The notes: generated by a model not told the origin, from the letters alone. Shown: positions 16,152-25,021, counted from the stretch's first letter. The stretch: 33,227 bases of DNA from a bacterium 1XD42-1 (GCA_003612625.1 RAZJ01000031.1:1-33227), one strand, 5' to 3'. Made by a program: numbers and translations.

Positions 16152-16176
16152 AAAGTTTGAGGAATCCTTAAACTTT
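16152..16176. promoter_or_regulatory. 12-bp dyad upstream of the two-component promoter
   Basis: AAAGTTTGAGGA (16152-16163) and TCCTTAAACTTT (16165-16176) form an inverted repeat with one mismatch around a single central base. It lies 22 bp upstream of the -35 box. It could be a self-regulation operator of the response regulator, or a weak terminator of the recombinase gene. Confidence 0.45.
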
Positions 16177-16198
16177 CTTCGTTTCGCCATTGGCCGCA

Positions 16199-16227
16199 TT
16201 GCAAAATAATTTTCCTGACGTTATAAT
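16199..16227 (+). promoter_or_regulatory. Promoter of the two-component operon
   Basis: TTGCAA (16199-16204) and TATAAT (16222-16227) are exactly 17 bp apart. The expected leader is about 100 nt. Confidence 0.7.
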
Positions 16228-16331
16228 AAGAATCAGATTTGTAAAAAAAGATCGGGGCAAGATAAAATGGAGCTTTGCCCTGGCAGGAAAATGAAAAAAT
16301 ACCGGGCATTTCCGGTTTGGAGGGAAACAGC

Positions 16332-17024
16332 ATGTCAATCGGGAAAATCCTAGTTTGTGATGATGACCGCAATATTTGTGAATTACTCCGTCTTTATTTA
16401 GAAAAAGAAGGCTATACAGTAACCATTGCCAATGATGGGGAAGAAGCTTTATCGAAATTTGCAGCAGAACCGCCGGATTTAATTTTACTGGATATTATGA
16501 TGCCAAAATTAGACGGCTGGCAGGTATGCCGGGAAATCCGGAAAAAATCAGATGTACCGATTATTATGATTACTGCAAAGGGGGAAACCTTTGACAAAGT
16601 ATTAGGGCTTGAATTAGGATCGGATGATTATGTGGTAAAGCCTTTTGATCCGAAAGAAATTGTTGCCCGTATCAAAGCGATTATGCGCCGTACCGGAAAA
16701 TCCCCCAATGACAATGCCAATAAAGAGGTCAGCTATGATAAACTGATTGTAAATATGACAAAATATGAATTGAAAGTCGATGGCAGGGTCGTTGACACGC
16801 CGCCAAAAGAATTGGAACTGCTTTATCATCTGGCCAGCAATCCCAACCGGGTTTATACACGGGATCAGCTATTGGATGAAGTTTGGGGCTTTGAGTATTA
16901 CGGGGACAGCCGTACCGTAGATGTGCATATTAAGCGCCTGCGGGAAAAATTAGAAGGGGTATCCGATCAATGGTGTTTGAAAACCGTATGGGGTGTAGGC
17001 TATAAATTTGAAGTGAAAGAGTAG
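16332..17024 (+). CDS. Response regulator, OmpR/PhoB family
   Basis: This 230-residue protein has a receiver domain with the acidic pair DD near residue 11, the phosphorylated Asp54 (LILLDIMMPKLDG), Thr in MITAKGE and Lys in VVKPFDP. A winged-helix DNA-binding domain follows (RVYTRDQLLDEVWG, RTVDVHIKRLREKL). The kinase encoded next presumably phosphorylates it. The ATG at 16332 has GGAGGG 7 nt upstream; the longer in-frame extension lacks such a site. The HtrA gene downstream of the kinase suggests that it answers envelope stress, but the signal cannot be read from sequence. Confidence 0.93.
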   Translation: MSIGKILVCDDDRNICELLRLYLEKEGYTVTIANDGEEALSKFAAEPPDLILLDIMMPKLDGWQVCREIRKKSDVPIIMITAKGETFDKVLGLELGSDDYVVKPFDPKEIVARIKAIMRRTGKSPNDNANKEVSYDKLIVNMTKYELKVDGRVVDTPPKELELLYHLASNPNRVYTRDQLLDEVWGFEYYGDSRTVDVHIKRLREKLEGVSDQWCLKTVWGVGYKFEVKE

Positions 17025-17030
17025 CAGAAT

Positions 17031-17064
17031 CAGCAGGCCGCCTCTATTTCCAGGCGGCCTGCTG
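17031..17064 (+). other. 13-bp hairpin between response regulator and kinase genes
   Basis: CAGCAGGCCGCCT (17031-17043) pairs perfectly with AGGCGGCCTGCTG (17052-17064) over an 8-nt loop. No T-tract follows. It probably lowers or separates kinase expression relative to the regulator. Confidence 0.6.
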
Positions 17065-17086
17065 TCCAAAAGGAAGAGGGAGCTCC

Positions 17087-18577
17087 ATGCAAAAAACATT
17101 ATTCAGTAAACATTTTATTACCATTGTTTCCATTATCCTGTTAAGCATTATTATTTTGGGCGCTGTATTATTGGCTTTTGCCTCCCAATATTTCAAACAG
17201 GACCGGTACCGGCTGCTATTGCATAATGCCCAGCAGGCCGCACAATTTACCTACCGGGATTTCCGGGCCAATGATTACCAGGGTATCAGTACAGATATTA
17301 TCCCCATGTATGCCCTTTTAGCAAATGCGATTGACGCGGATATTTACTTAGTCAATACAGGCGGCAAAGCTCTTGTATTCCAGCAGCCGGAATCTACCCG
17401 TTCTAATATGCTGGTGCCGAAAGAAATTTTAGAAACAACCTTTGCCAATAACGGCTATCAGGAATATGGGAAAATGGGCGGGATTTACAGCAACCGCCAT
17501 TATACCGTAGGAATCCCCATTGCCAATGATCAGGGACAACCTGCTGCTGTTATATTTGCATCTGCGTCCGGAGATGCTCTTTCCTATTTTTTAGGGGAAA
17601 TTTTAAAAATGTTTGTGGTTGGCGCTATGACTGTTTTAATCCTGGCATTTGCGGCAGTTTATTTTATTACCGGTGATTTGGTGCGCCCCCTGCGGAAAAT
17701 GGTGACAGCTACCCAAAGCTTTTCCAAAGGGGATTTTTCCATCCGCGTCCCGGTGGAAAGCTGTGACGAAATTGGACAGCTTGCCATTTCCATCAACAAT
17801 ATGGCTTCCAGCCTGGCTTCTCTGGAATCTGTCCGCCGTTCCTTTACCGCCAATGTTTCCCATGAACTGCGGACGCCTATGACCACCATAGGCGGCTTTA
17901 TTGACGGCATCTTAGACGGCACCATTCCAGAGGAAAAACGGAACCAGTACCTGGAGATCGTTTCCCAGGAAATCAAACGGCTTTCCCGGCTGGTACGTTC
18001 TATGCTGAATATTGCCCGGATTGAAGCCGGAGAGCTGCAAATTAAGCCGGATCTGTTTGATGTGAATGAAACGGTAATTAAAACGGTTTTTACCTTTGAA
18101 ACCCCTTTGGAAGAAAAAAATATTGAAGTAAAGGGCCTGGATCATGACCGGGTTATGGTGGAAGCCGATCCCGATTTGATCCATCAGGTGGTATATAATT
18201 TGCTGGAAAATGCAGTAAAATTCTGCAACCAGGATGGCTTCATAGAAGTCACTTATACGGAAGATGACAATTCAACACAGGTTGCCATTAAAAATTCGGG
18301 GGAAGGCATTGCAAAAAATGAAATCCCCCATGTATTTGACCGGTTCTATAAAACAGATAAATCCCGCAGCCAGGATAAAGGCGGTGCTGGGTTAGGGCTG
18401 CATATTGTCCGTTCCATCATTAACCTTCATGGCGGCGATATTATTGTCCGGAGCGTGGAAAAAGAATATTGTGAATTTGTATTCAGCATCCCGAAGCCAA
18501 AGGCCAAATCTAAAAAATTAAAAGGCGAAACAAAAACAGATATGGAAATAAAAGGGGAAAACAGGTTGCAGATGTAA
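17087..18577 (+). CDS. Membrane sensor histidine kinase with HAMP domain
   Basis: The 496-residue protein has a transmembrane helix at about 10-32 and an extracytoplasmic sensor domain of about 140 residues. A second helix (about 173-197) and a HAMP linker follow, then a HisKA domain with the phosphorylated His259 (NVSHELRTP). The ATPase domain shows N box LLENAVKFC, G1 SGEGI, F box FDRFYKTDKSRS and G2 GGAGLGLHIV. It is the natural partner of the preceding regulator. GAGGGAG lies just upstream of the ATG. The Lys-rich tail is short and not a known domain. The 62-bp spacer from the regulator holds a strong hairpin. Confidence 0.93.
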   Translation: MQKTLFSKHFITIVSIILLSIIILGAVLLAFASQYFKQDRYRLLLHNAQQAAQFTYRDFRANDYQGISTDIIPMYALLANAIDADIYLVNTGGKALVFQQPESTRSNMLVPKEILETTFANNGYQEYGKMGGIYSNRHYTVGIPIANDQGQPAAVIFASASGDALSYFLGEILKMFVVGAMTVLILAFAAVYFITGDLVRPLRKMVTATQSFSKGDFSIRVPVESCDEIGQLAISINNMASSLASLESVRRSFTANVSHELRTPMTTIGGFIDGILDGTIPEEKRNQYLEIVSQEIKRLSRLVRSMLNIARIEAGELQIKPDLFDVNETVIKTVFTFETPLEEKNIEVKGLDHDRVMVEADPDLIHQVVYNLLENAVKFCNQDGFIEVTYTEDDNSTQVAIKNSGEGIAKNEIPHVFDRFYKTDKSRSQDKGGAGLGLHIVRSIINLHGGDIIVRSVEKEYCEFVFSIPKPKAKSKKLKGETKTDMEIKGENRLQM

Positions 18578-18697
18578 TCTTTTTAAACCCTGTCTATTTT
18601 CTTTTAACAATTTCCGTATATACTAAGAGTGCATAATAAAGAGAATACTGCATGATTCTCTAAAACAAAAAAGGTTTTTCGGAAAGGTATGACGAGT

Positions 18698-20236
18698 ATG
18701 GACGATTTCCGTCAGGATCAGGACAGCGGCTGGGGCCCCCCGCCCACCAATTACGGCGTTCCCGTAGGCCGCCCTTATGTACCTGGGGAACAGCCGGACA
18801 CAGCCCATCATGAAGCAGGCACTTCCACACAGCCGGAACAGCAGTATTCTGCCGCTAACGGCTGGCAGGCCGCGCCAGGAGCGATGAAGCCCAAACGGAA
18901 GAAAAAGGGCTTGCAGGTCTTTTTTGGATGTGTGGCTTGTGTCATGGCCATTGTTACAGTAGGCTTTGCCGGATATGGAATATACAGCTTAAATACAGCC
19001 ATGAAGCACAATTCCCAGGAGCAGGAGCAGTCTTCTCCTGCGGTGGTAGGCGGCAGCAGTGCCGGAACGCCAGCAGTACCCCAGCAGGGCATTGATTTAC
19101 AGGATGTGCCCCGGGCTGCCGCGTCTGTTTCTGCGGACGGCCAGATGGCCACAGAAGAAATTGTGGAAAAAGTAGCTCCCAGCGTAGTCGCTGTATTGAT
19201 CTACGTTGACGGGTATGGCGGCGGCCCCAAGGGAATGGGCAGCGGAATTATCATTCGTGAGGATGGCTATATTGTCACCAATGCCCATGTAGTGGAAAAC
19301 TCTACCGGCTTAGTTGTCCAGCGGGACAATGGAGATTCTTTGGAAGCCAGGGTCGTTGGGATTGATTCCCAAACCGATTTGGCTGTTATTAAAGTAGACG
19401 CAGCCGGACTTCCGGCAGCCGTTTTTGGCAATTCGGATCAGGTTAAAGTAGGCGAAAAAGTCATTGCTATCGGCAACCCCAGATCCATGGATTTTTATGG
19501 TTCCGTTACACAAGGAATTGTTTCCGGTTTGAACCGGCAAATTAAAGCGACGGATGGGCGGAAAATTACCAGCTATTCCGACTTGATCCAGACAGACGCC
19601 GCTATTAACCAGGGAAATTCAGGCGGTGCTTTGGTCAATGCATATGGGCAGGTTATTGGCATCAATGCCGCGAAATCCGGCGAAGTAGGTGTAGAAGGGA
19701 TGGGTTTTGCCATCCCGGCCAATGATGCGAAAGCCGTAGTGGATGACTTGATCAATGTGGGCCATGTGACAGGGCGGGTTCTCTTAGGCATTACCACAAG
19801 AGGAGCTGTCAATCAGGTGGAAGCACAGCAGGGCAATCTGCCAAACGGGGTCTGGGTCAGCTCTACCACAGAAGGCAGCGATATTTCTAAAAAAGGTGTT
19901 CTGCCTGGTGACATTATTACAAAAGTCGATGGCAAGGATGTTGCCAGTGTAGCAGATATCCAATCCGCTTTAAAAGGCAAAAAACCTGGAGATGTTGTAA
20001 CAATAGACGTTTACCGGGCGCCCATGCCCAATGGCAGCAGGAAAACCGGATCTTTCCAGGTAAATGTGGAGCTTTTGGAGGATACCGGAGAAACGGCACA
20101 GCCTTCCCAGCAGCAGCAACAGCAGCAGCCGGATTATGGCTATGGGAACGGGTATGGAAATGGCAGTGACAGTCAGGAAGAATATCCCGGTTTTATCGAT
20201 CCTTTTGAATATTTCTTTGGCAACGGATTCCGTTAG
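18698..20236 (+). CDS. HtrA/DegP-type serine protease (trypsin fold plus PDZ)
   Basis: HtrA proteases degrade or refold damaged exported proteins at the cell surface. The 512-residue protein has a cytoplasmic Pro/Gln-rich N-terminus and one membrane anchor (about 72-94). The trypsin domain carries the triad His197 (VTNAHVVENS), Asp227 (QTDLAVIKV) and Ser308 (NQGNSGGALV). One PDZ domain follows (about 365-460), then a Gln-rich and Tyr/Gly/Asn-rich tail. The ATG at 18698 has GGAAAGG 10 nt upstream; the ATG at 18689 lies too close to it but cannot be excluded. It lies right after a two-component system, the arrangement of the CssRS-HtrA envelope-stress circuit in Bacillus, so regulation by that system is likely. 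A possible -10 box TATACT is at 18619-18624, with a poor -35. Confidence 0.92.
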   Translation: MDDFRQDQDSGWGPPPTNYGVPVGRPYVPGEQPDTAHHEAGTSTQPEQQYSAANGWQAAPGAMKPKRKKKGLQVFFGCVACVMAIVTVGFAGYGIYSLNTAMKHNSQEQEQSSPAVVGGSSAGTPAVPQQGIDLQDVPRAAASVSADGQMATEEIVEKVAPSVVAVLIYVDGYGGGPKGMGSGIIIREDGYIVTNAHVVENSTGLVVQRDNGDSLEARVVGIDSQTDLAVIKVDAAGLPAAVFGNSDQVKVGEKVIAIGNPRSMDFYGSVTQGIVSGLNRQIKATDGRKITSYSDLIQTDAAINQGNSGGALVNAYGQVIGINAAKSGEVGVEGMGFAIPANDAKAVVDDLINVGHVTGRVLLGITTRGAVNQVEAQQGNLPNGVWVSSTTEGSDISKKGVLPGDIITKVDGKDVASVADIQSALKGKKPGDVVTIDVYRAPMPNGSRKTGSFQVNVELLEDTGETAQPSQQQQQQQPDYGYGNGYGNGSDSQEEYPGFIDPFEYFFGNGFR

Positions 20237-20252
20237 ATTCTGGGATAATATT

Positions 20253-20290
20253 GGCCCATCTCTTGCAGAACAGGAGATGGGCCTGTTTTA
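20253..20290 (+). terminator. Terminator after htrA-like gene
   Basis: GGCCCATCTC (20253-20262) pairs perfectly with GAGATGGGCC (20274-20283). TGTTTTA follows. Confidence 0.85.
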
Positions 20291-20484
20291 TGGAACAGGC
20301 TCCTTTTCCGCCTGGAGATCCTGCCGAAAAATTTGACAATTTTTCTATTTTTTACGCAATACCTACATGATTTATTTACAATTATATGATATAGTGTATG
20401 TAAGGGGAAAAAAGAGGAAAAGGGCCTTCTTTACTCCCTGATTACAGGGACAATTTATTGCCCCAAATAAAAGGAGAACCATCT

Positions 20485-20946
20485 ATGAACGGTAAATTGC
20501 TGCCGGCTGCCTTGGCTCTCGTAACCGATCAATTTGCTTGTGAGAGGATTATTAAGGCTTCCCGTTTAGTAGCGGATTTGAATAAAACGGATGAATTATT
20601 TGTATTAAATATTGCAAAACCTGACGCTTCCCCAAACCCAAAAGCTTTGGAGCATTTATTTGGCGTAGCAAAAGAATATAATGCGCAAATGGCCCTTCAA
20701 TTTTCTAATTCTGTGGAAAGTGCTGTAATCCATTTTATCCGGGAACATCATGTGATATGTGTTGTCACAGGCATTCCTGAAAATATGGATTCTGTTTTGG
20801 TGCATTTATGGGAACGGCTTCCCAATACCATGTTTTATACCGTCAGCCCCAAAGGGATTCTGCGTGAAGTCATGGAACCCGTAGACAGTTTTCCAAGGGT
20901 GAAAGGGTTTTACCTGCGTCAAGGGATTCAGGCAGGTGAATTATAA
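20485..20946 (+). CDS. Small UspA-like (universal stress protein fold) protein
   Basis: This 153-residue soluble protein starts with a pattern seen in UspA/KdpD-type alpha-beta folds: a strand (ALALVTDQ), then FACERIIKASRLVADLN and a second strand (ELFVLNIA). A later VICVVTGIPE strand follows. The C-terminal GxxGxxxx(G/S)S-type ATP site of classical UspA is not seen, so it may not bind ATP in the usual way. AAAGGAGA precedes the ATG. The stop codon shares a base with the start of the following hydrolase (TAATG), so the two are coupled. The family call is tentative, and the role of the pair is unknown. No convincing promoter was found in the 248-bp gap upstream. Confidence 0.55.
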   Translation: MNGKLLPAALALVTDQFACERIIKASRLVADLNKTDELFVLNIAKPDASPNPKALEHLFGVAKEYNAQMALQFSNSVESAVIHFIREHHVICVVTGIPENMDSVLVHLWERLPNTMFYTVSPKGILREVMEPVDSFPRVKGFYLRQGIQAGEL

Positions 20947-21914
20947 TGAATGTAACCATTCGTGAAATTTCTTTTCGCGGCAGCGATAAAAATACTGCTG
21001 TTGGCTGGCTGTACCAGCCGGCAACCGAAAAAATCCGTGGGATTGTCCAAATCTGTCACGGCATGACAGAGCATATGGGACGTTATCATGAATTTATGCG
21101 TTATTTAGCCAGAGGCGGTTATATTGTCTGTGGCGCGGATCATCCCGGCCATGGACGTTCTGCCGTCAATGGCTATGGTTTTTTTGCCCATGAAAACGGG
21201 AACCATTTACTGGTAGAAAACCAGTATATTTTTAGCCGCATTATGCAAAAAGAGTTTCCCGGGTACCCTTTGATTCTGCTGGGCCATAGTATGGGTTCCT
21301 TTGTAGCCCGGATTTATGCGGCAAAATACCCTTCTGCTTTAGAAGGGCTTATCCTAAGCGGCACAGGCCGGGGAAGTTTCTTTTTAGAGGCAGCTATTGC
21401 GTCTGCCGGACACAGTATCAAGCGCCACGGCCCCTACTATATAGATAAAAAGCTGGATAAGTTTACTTTTGGAATGTTTAACCGGCCTTTCGCGTCGGAA
21501 CATCCTAAAAGCGGATGGTTAAGCCGTGATATGGAACAGGTGCGCTTATACTGCGAAGATGCGGCATGTAATTTTACTTTTACAGTTTCGGCTTTGCGGG
21601 ATCTGTTCCTTCTGGTACGGGAAAGCAACCAAAAAGATTGTTTTGCTTCCGCCAGTAAAAATCTGCATCTGCTGGTGTTTTCCGGCAGCCAGGACCCCGT
21701 AGGCGAACAGGGAAAAGGCGTCCGTCAGGTATATGAACATTATGTCGCTGCCGGAGTCCATGACGCGCAGTTGAATTTGTATGAAGGCGGTCGCCATGAA
21801 ATGCTCAACGAAACAAACCGCCAGCAAGTATATCAGGATATTCTCCGGTGGCTGAACCAGCGTTTTTCTCCCCAAGAGAAAGAAACCCCGAAAGCCTGGG
21901 AAGAAGAATGGTAA
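20946..21914 (+). CDS. Alpha/beta hydrolase, monoacylglycerol lipase / lysophospholipase-like
   Basis: This 322-residue cytoplasmic hydrolase of the serine aminopeptidase S33 / lysophospholipase group has an oxyanion motif (QICHGMTEHMGRY) and the GADHPGHGRS segment. The nucleophile elbow GHSMGS has Ser115, Asp250 lies in GSQDPVGE and His284 in GRHEMLNE, forming the full triad. Members cleave monoacylglycerols or lysophospholipids, but the substrate here is not shown. It is coupled to the UspA-like gene by a 1-nt overlap and precedes ychF by 30 nt. Confidence 0.9.
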   Translation: MNVTIREISFRGSDKNTAVGWLYQPATEKIRGIVQICHGMTEHMGRYHEFMRYLARGGYIVCGADHPGHGRSAVNGYGFFAHENGNHLLVENQYIFSRIMQKEFPGYPLILLGHSMGSFVARIYAAKYPSALEGLILSGTGRGSFFLEAAIASAGHSIKRHGPYYIDKKLDKFTFGMFNRPFASEHPKSGWLSRDMEQVRLYCEDAACNFTFTVSALRDLFLLVRESNQKDCFASASKNLHLLVFSGSQDPVGEQGKGVRQVYEHYVAAGVHDAQLNLYEGGRHEMLNETNRQQVYQDILRWLNQRFSPQEKETPKAWEEEW

Positions 21915-21944
21915 AAAAATAGATTTGAGTGAGGGAATTTTTTT

Positions 21945-23042
21945 ATGAAATTAGGAATCGTGGGCCTGCCGAATGTAGGCAAATCAACTTTGTTTAACGC
22001 CATTACCAATGCAGGCGCCCAGTCTGCCAACTATCCTTTTTGCACCATTGAGCCAAATGTGGGCGTCGTATCTGTACCGGACCGGCGCTTAGATGTGCTG
22101 GCAAAAATGTATGATCCGGATAAATATACCCCGGCTACCATAGAATTTGTAGATATTGCCGGATTGGTACGGGGGGCTTCCAAAGGCGAAGGTCTGGGGA
22201 ATAAATTCCTGTCCAATATCCGGGAAGTGGATGCCATTATTCATGTGGTCCGCTGTTTTGAAGATGATGAAATCATTCATGTAGATGGAGAAATCGGCCC
22301 CAGCCGGGACATTGAAACCATTAACCTGGAATTGATTTTTTCTGATATTGATATTGTGAAACGGAAATTAGACCGTGTCCAGAAAGCCAGCCGCGGCGGG
22401 GATAAAGCTTTGGCAGCGCAAGGCCCAGCCTTAGAAGCTCTGTTAGCCCATCTGGAAGAAGGCAAAAGCGCAAGGGCTTTTGAATGGGATGCCGAAGCCA
22501 GACAAGCTGCTTTGGGGGATATGCCCTTGCTTTCCGACAAGCCGGTTATTTATGCGGCAAATATGAGTGAAAATGACTTTAAGAGCTTAGAGAGCAATGT
22601 TTATTATCAGGAAGTAGAAAAAATTTCCAAGACAGAACATGCCCAGGTATTCCCTATCTGTGCCCGTTTGGAAGAAGAAATTGCAGGCATGTCTTTGGAA
22701 GATAAAATGCTGTTTTTGGAAGATATGGGCTTAGAGCAGTCAGGGCTGGACCGTCTTATTCAGGAGGCTTATGCTTTATTAGGGCTGATTTCTTATTTGA
22801 CGGCAGGAAAACAGGAGGTCCGGGCATGGACCATTGAAGAAGGTACAAAAGCCCCTCAGGCCGCCGGTAAAATCCATTCTGATTTTGAAAAAGGCTTTAT
22901 CCGTGCAGAAATTGTAGCTTTTGACGAACTGGAAAAATGCGGCTCCATGGCTGCGGCAAAGGAAAAGGGGCTTGTCCGTTCGGAAGGAAAAGAATATGTC
23001 ATGAAAGACGGAGATGTGGTATTATTCAGATTTAATGTGTAA
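21945..23042 (+). CDS. ychF: Redox-regulated ATPase YchF (Obg-like, ribosome-binding)
   Basis: The 365-residue P-loop protein of the OBG/TRAFAC class has Walker A GLPNVGKST (7-15), the switch and G3 region VDIAGLVRGASKGEGLGN, and NMSE in place of the GTP-specific NKxD. That change is the known mark of ATP preference in YchF. A central coiled-coil arm and a C-terminal TGS domain (AWTIEEGTKAPQAAGKIHSDFEKGFIRAE) complete the family architecture. It binds ribosomes and is linked to stress and redox response. GAGTGAGGG precedes the ATG. It appears to be the last gene before the icd promoter; no clear terminator follows. Confidence 0.96.
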   Translation: MKLGIVGLPNVGKSTLFNAITNAGAQSANYPFCTIEPNVGVVSVPDRRLDVLAKMYDPDKYTPATIEFVDIAGLVRGASKGEGLGNKFLSNIREVDAIIHVVRCFEDDEIIHVDGEIGPSRDIETINLELIFSDIDIVKRKLDRVQKASRGGDKALAAQGPALEALLAHLEEGKSARAFEWDAEARQAALGDMPLLSDKPVIYAANMSENDFKSLESNVYYQEVEKISKTEHAQVFPICARLEEEIAGMSLEDKMLFLEDMGLEQSGLDRLIQEAYALLGLISYLTAGKQEVRAWTIEEGTKAPQAAGKIHSDFEKGFIRAEIVAFDELEKCGSMAAAKEKGLVRSEGKEYVMKDGDVVLFRFNV

Positions 23043-23099
23043 GCCTTGTCCGCAGTTATGATAAAAAAGCAATGAAATCCCATAAAATCAAGAAGTATT

Positions 23100-23117
23100 T
23101 CGTTAAAATGTTGACAA
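23100..23117. promoter_or_regulatory. Probable Rex operator overlapping the icd -35 box
   Basis: TCGTTAA-N4-TTGACAA matches the clostridial Rex operator pattern TTGTTAA-N4-TTAACAA at 12 of 14 defined positions. It overlaps the -35 box at 23111-23116, so bound Rex would block polymerase. The rex gene is the second gene of this operon. Confidence 0.65.
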
Positions 23118-23139
23118 TAAGGAAGCTTTCGTTTATCAT
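23111..23139 (+). promoter_or_regulatory. Promoter of the icd-rex operon
   Basis: TTGACA (23111-23116) and TATCAT (23134-23139) are 17 bp apart. The start lies about 35 bp before the icd ATG. Confidence 0.75.
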
Positions 23140-23180
23140 AAAAAGGAACAAATTTGCAATCGGAAAGGATGGATATTGCA

Positions 23181-24341
23181 ATGGAACAAAAATTACAAAA
23201 AGCATCAGAGCATTTTTGCGCGCTATTGAAAGAGCAGTTAGCCCGCAATGAACGGATTAAAGCTGATAAAGAATTTTTGGATTATGGAAAACTGGATCAG
23301 ATTATCATTGGCGTATGCGGCGGAGATGGCATAGGGCCGGTTATTACTGCTGAAGCCGCCAGGGTATTAAAATTCCTTTTAAAGTCCCAGGTAGAATCCG
23401 GAAAAGTAGCATTTAAGGACATTGAAGGCTTAACCATTGAAAACCGGGCTGCCCAGGGAAAAGCCATTCCAGATGATGTACTGGCGGAACTGAAAAAATG
23501 CCATGTTATTCTGAAAGGCCCTACCACCACGCCCCGGAAAGGCGATCCCTGGCCCAATGTGGAATCTGCCAATGTTGCCATGCGGAAAGAATTGGATTTA
23601 TTTGCAAATGTACGCCCTGTAAAAGTACCGGATCAGGGGATTGACTGGACGTTTTTCCGTGAAAATACAGAAGGAGCTTATGCAGTTGGTTCCTGCGGCC
23701 TTGATGTAGATGAAGATCTGGCCATGGATTTTGTGGTTACCACCACAGAAGGTACTCAGCGGATTGCTCGGATGGCCTATGAATATGCCCGGAAAAATCA
23801 TAAAGATCGTGTATCTATTATTACAAAAGCCAATGTAATCAAAACAACAGATGGTAAATTCCTGAATCTGTGCCGGAAAGTCGGGGAAGAATATCCTGAG
23901 ATCACAACAGATGACTGGTATATTGACATTACCACAGCAAAGCTGATCGATCCAAAACGCCGTAAGGATTTCCAGGTTTTTGTACTGCCCAATCTTTACG
24001 GGGATATTATTACTGATGAAGCTGCTGAATTCCAAGGCGGTGTAGGTACTGCCGGCAGTGCCAATTTGGGAAAACGTTATGCCATGTTTGAAGCCATTCA
24101 TGGTTCCGCGCCCCGTATGATTTCAGAAGGCCGGGGAAAATATGCGGATCCCTGTTCCATGCTCCGCTGTGCGGTTATGCTGCTGAGCCATATCGGTTAT
24201 CAGAAAGAAGCAGATAAATTAGAACGGGCTTTGGATATTTGTATGTATGAAGAAAAGAAACTTACGATTACAGGACGTAATACAGGCTGTACTTGTGAGG
24301 AATTTGGAAATTATGTAATGGCAGTAATAGAAAAATTATAA
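23181..24341 (+). CDS. icd: Isocitrate/isopropylmalate dehydrogenase family protein (probable NAD(P)-isocitrate dehydrogenase)
   Basis: This enzyme of about 386 residues belongs to the beta-decarboxylating dehydrogenase family: VCGGDGIGPVIT near the start, KGPTTTPRKG, FRENTEGAYAVG, KANVIKTTDGKFLNLCR, the catalytic metal-Asp segment LYGDIITDEAAE and the cofactor loop EAIHGSAP. The most likely reaction is oxidative decarboxylation of isocitrate, giving 2-oxoglutarate for amino-acid synthesis in an anaerobe. Homoisocitrate or isopropylmalate activity cannot be excluded without alignment. It has a 45-residue N-terminal extension before the first strand. I use ATG 23181 because GGAAAGG lies 12 nt upstream; ATG 23169 overlaps that site. 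The gene is followed by rex after 23 nt. Confidence 0.82.
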   Translation: MEQKLQKASEHFCALLKEQLARNERIKADKEFLDYGKLDQIIIGVCGGDGIGPVITAEAARVLKFLLKSQVESGKVAFKDIEGLTIENRAAQGKAIPDDVLAELKKCHVILKGPTTTPRKGDPWPNVESANVAMRKELDLFANVRPVKVPDQGIDWTFFRENTEGAYAVGSCGLDVDEDLAMDFVVTTTEGTQRIARMAYEYARKNHKDRVSIITKANVIKTTDGKFLNLCRKVGEEYPEITTDDWYIDITTAKLIDPKRRKDFQVFVLPNLYGDIITDEAAEFQGGVGTAGSANLGKRYAMFEAIHGSAPRMISEGRGKYADPCSMLRCAVMLLSHIGYQKEADKLERALDICMYEEKKLTITGRNTGCTCEEFGNYVMAVIEKL

Positions 24342-24364
24342 TACTGCCATAGGAGGGGATACTC

Positions 24365-25021
24365 ATGCCGAGGTATGACGGCGTTTCGCGTTCGGTCATA
24401 AAACGGCTGCCACGTTATTACCGTTTCTTAGGGGAATTGCTTCATAAAGATGTTACGCGTATTTCTTCCAGGGAATTGGCTCAGCTTATGCAGCTTACCG
24501 CATCGCAAATCCGCCAGGACCTCAATTGCTTTGGGGGGTTTGGGCAGCAAGGTTATGGATATAATGTAGCTGCCCTCCATAGGGAAATCGGGAATATTTT
24601 AGGCTTGGAAAATGCTACACCGATTATCTTAGTTGGAGCAGGCAATTTAGGGCGTACGTTAGCCCGTCATATGAAATTTGAATATGACGGGTTTCGTTTA
24701 ATAGGGATTTTTGATTCCGATCCCGCTTTAGTTGGGCAAGGAGTCCGTGGGCTGTCAATCAGCGGAATGGAAAATCTGGCAGATTTTTGTGAAGAAAAAA
24801 AACCCCGTGCTGCTATTTTATGTATTCCACGGGAATCTGCCCAAAAAACAGTGGAATTATTGATTCAAAATGGAATCCGCTGTTTTTGGAATTTTACCCA
24901 TTTTGACATTAACCTTTCTTTTGAAGACGTCATCGTAGAAAATGTCCATTTAGGTGACAGCCTGATGACATTATGTTATCATATCAATGCGGCAGATGGA
25001 GAATCTGTATCAGGAGCATAG
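24365..25021 (+). CDS. rex: Redox-sensing transcriptional repressor Rex
   Basis: Rex represses fermentation and energy genes and lets go of DNA when NADH is high. The 218-residue protein has an N-terminal winged helix (ISSRELAQLMQLTASQIRQDLNCFGGFGQQGYGY, about 35-68) and a Rossmann domain with the NADH loop VGAGNLGRTLARH. The C-terminal helix is domain-swapped in known structures. GGAGGGG precedes the ATG. It shares the icd transcript, and a matching operator lies at the icd promoter, so it is probably autoregulated. A bidirectional terminator follows. Confidence 0.96.
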   Translation: MPRYDGVSRSVIKRLPRYYRFLGELLHKDVTRISSRELAQLMQLTASQIRQDLNCFGGFGQQGYGYNVAALHREIGNILGLENATPIILVGAGNLGRTLARHMKFEYDGFRLIGIFDSDPALVGQGVRGLSISGMENLADFCEEKKPRAAILCIPRESAQKTVELLIQNGIRCFWNFTHFDINLSFEDVIVENVHLGDSLMTLCYHINAADGESVSGA

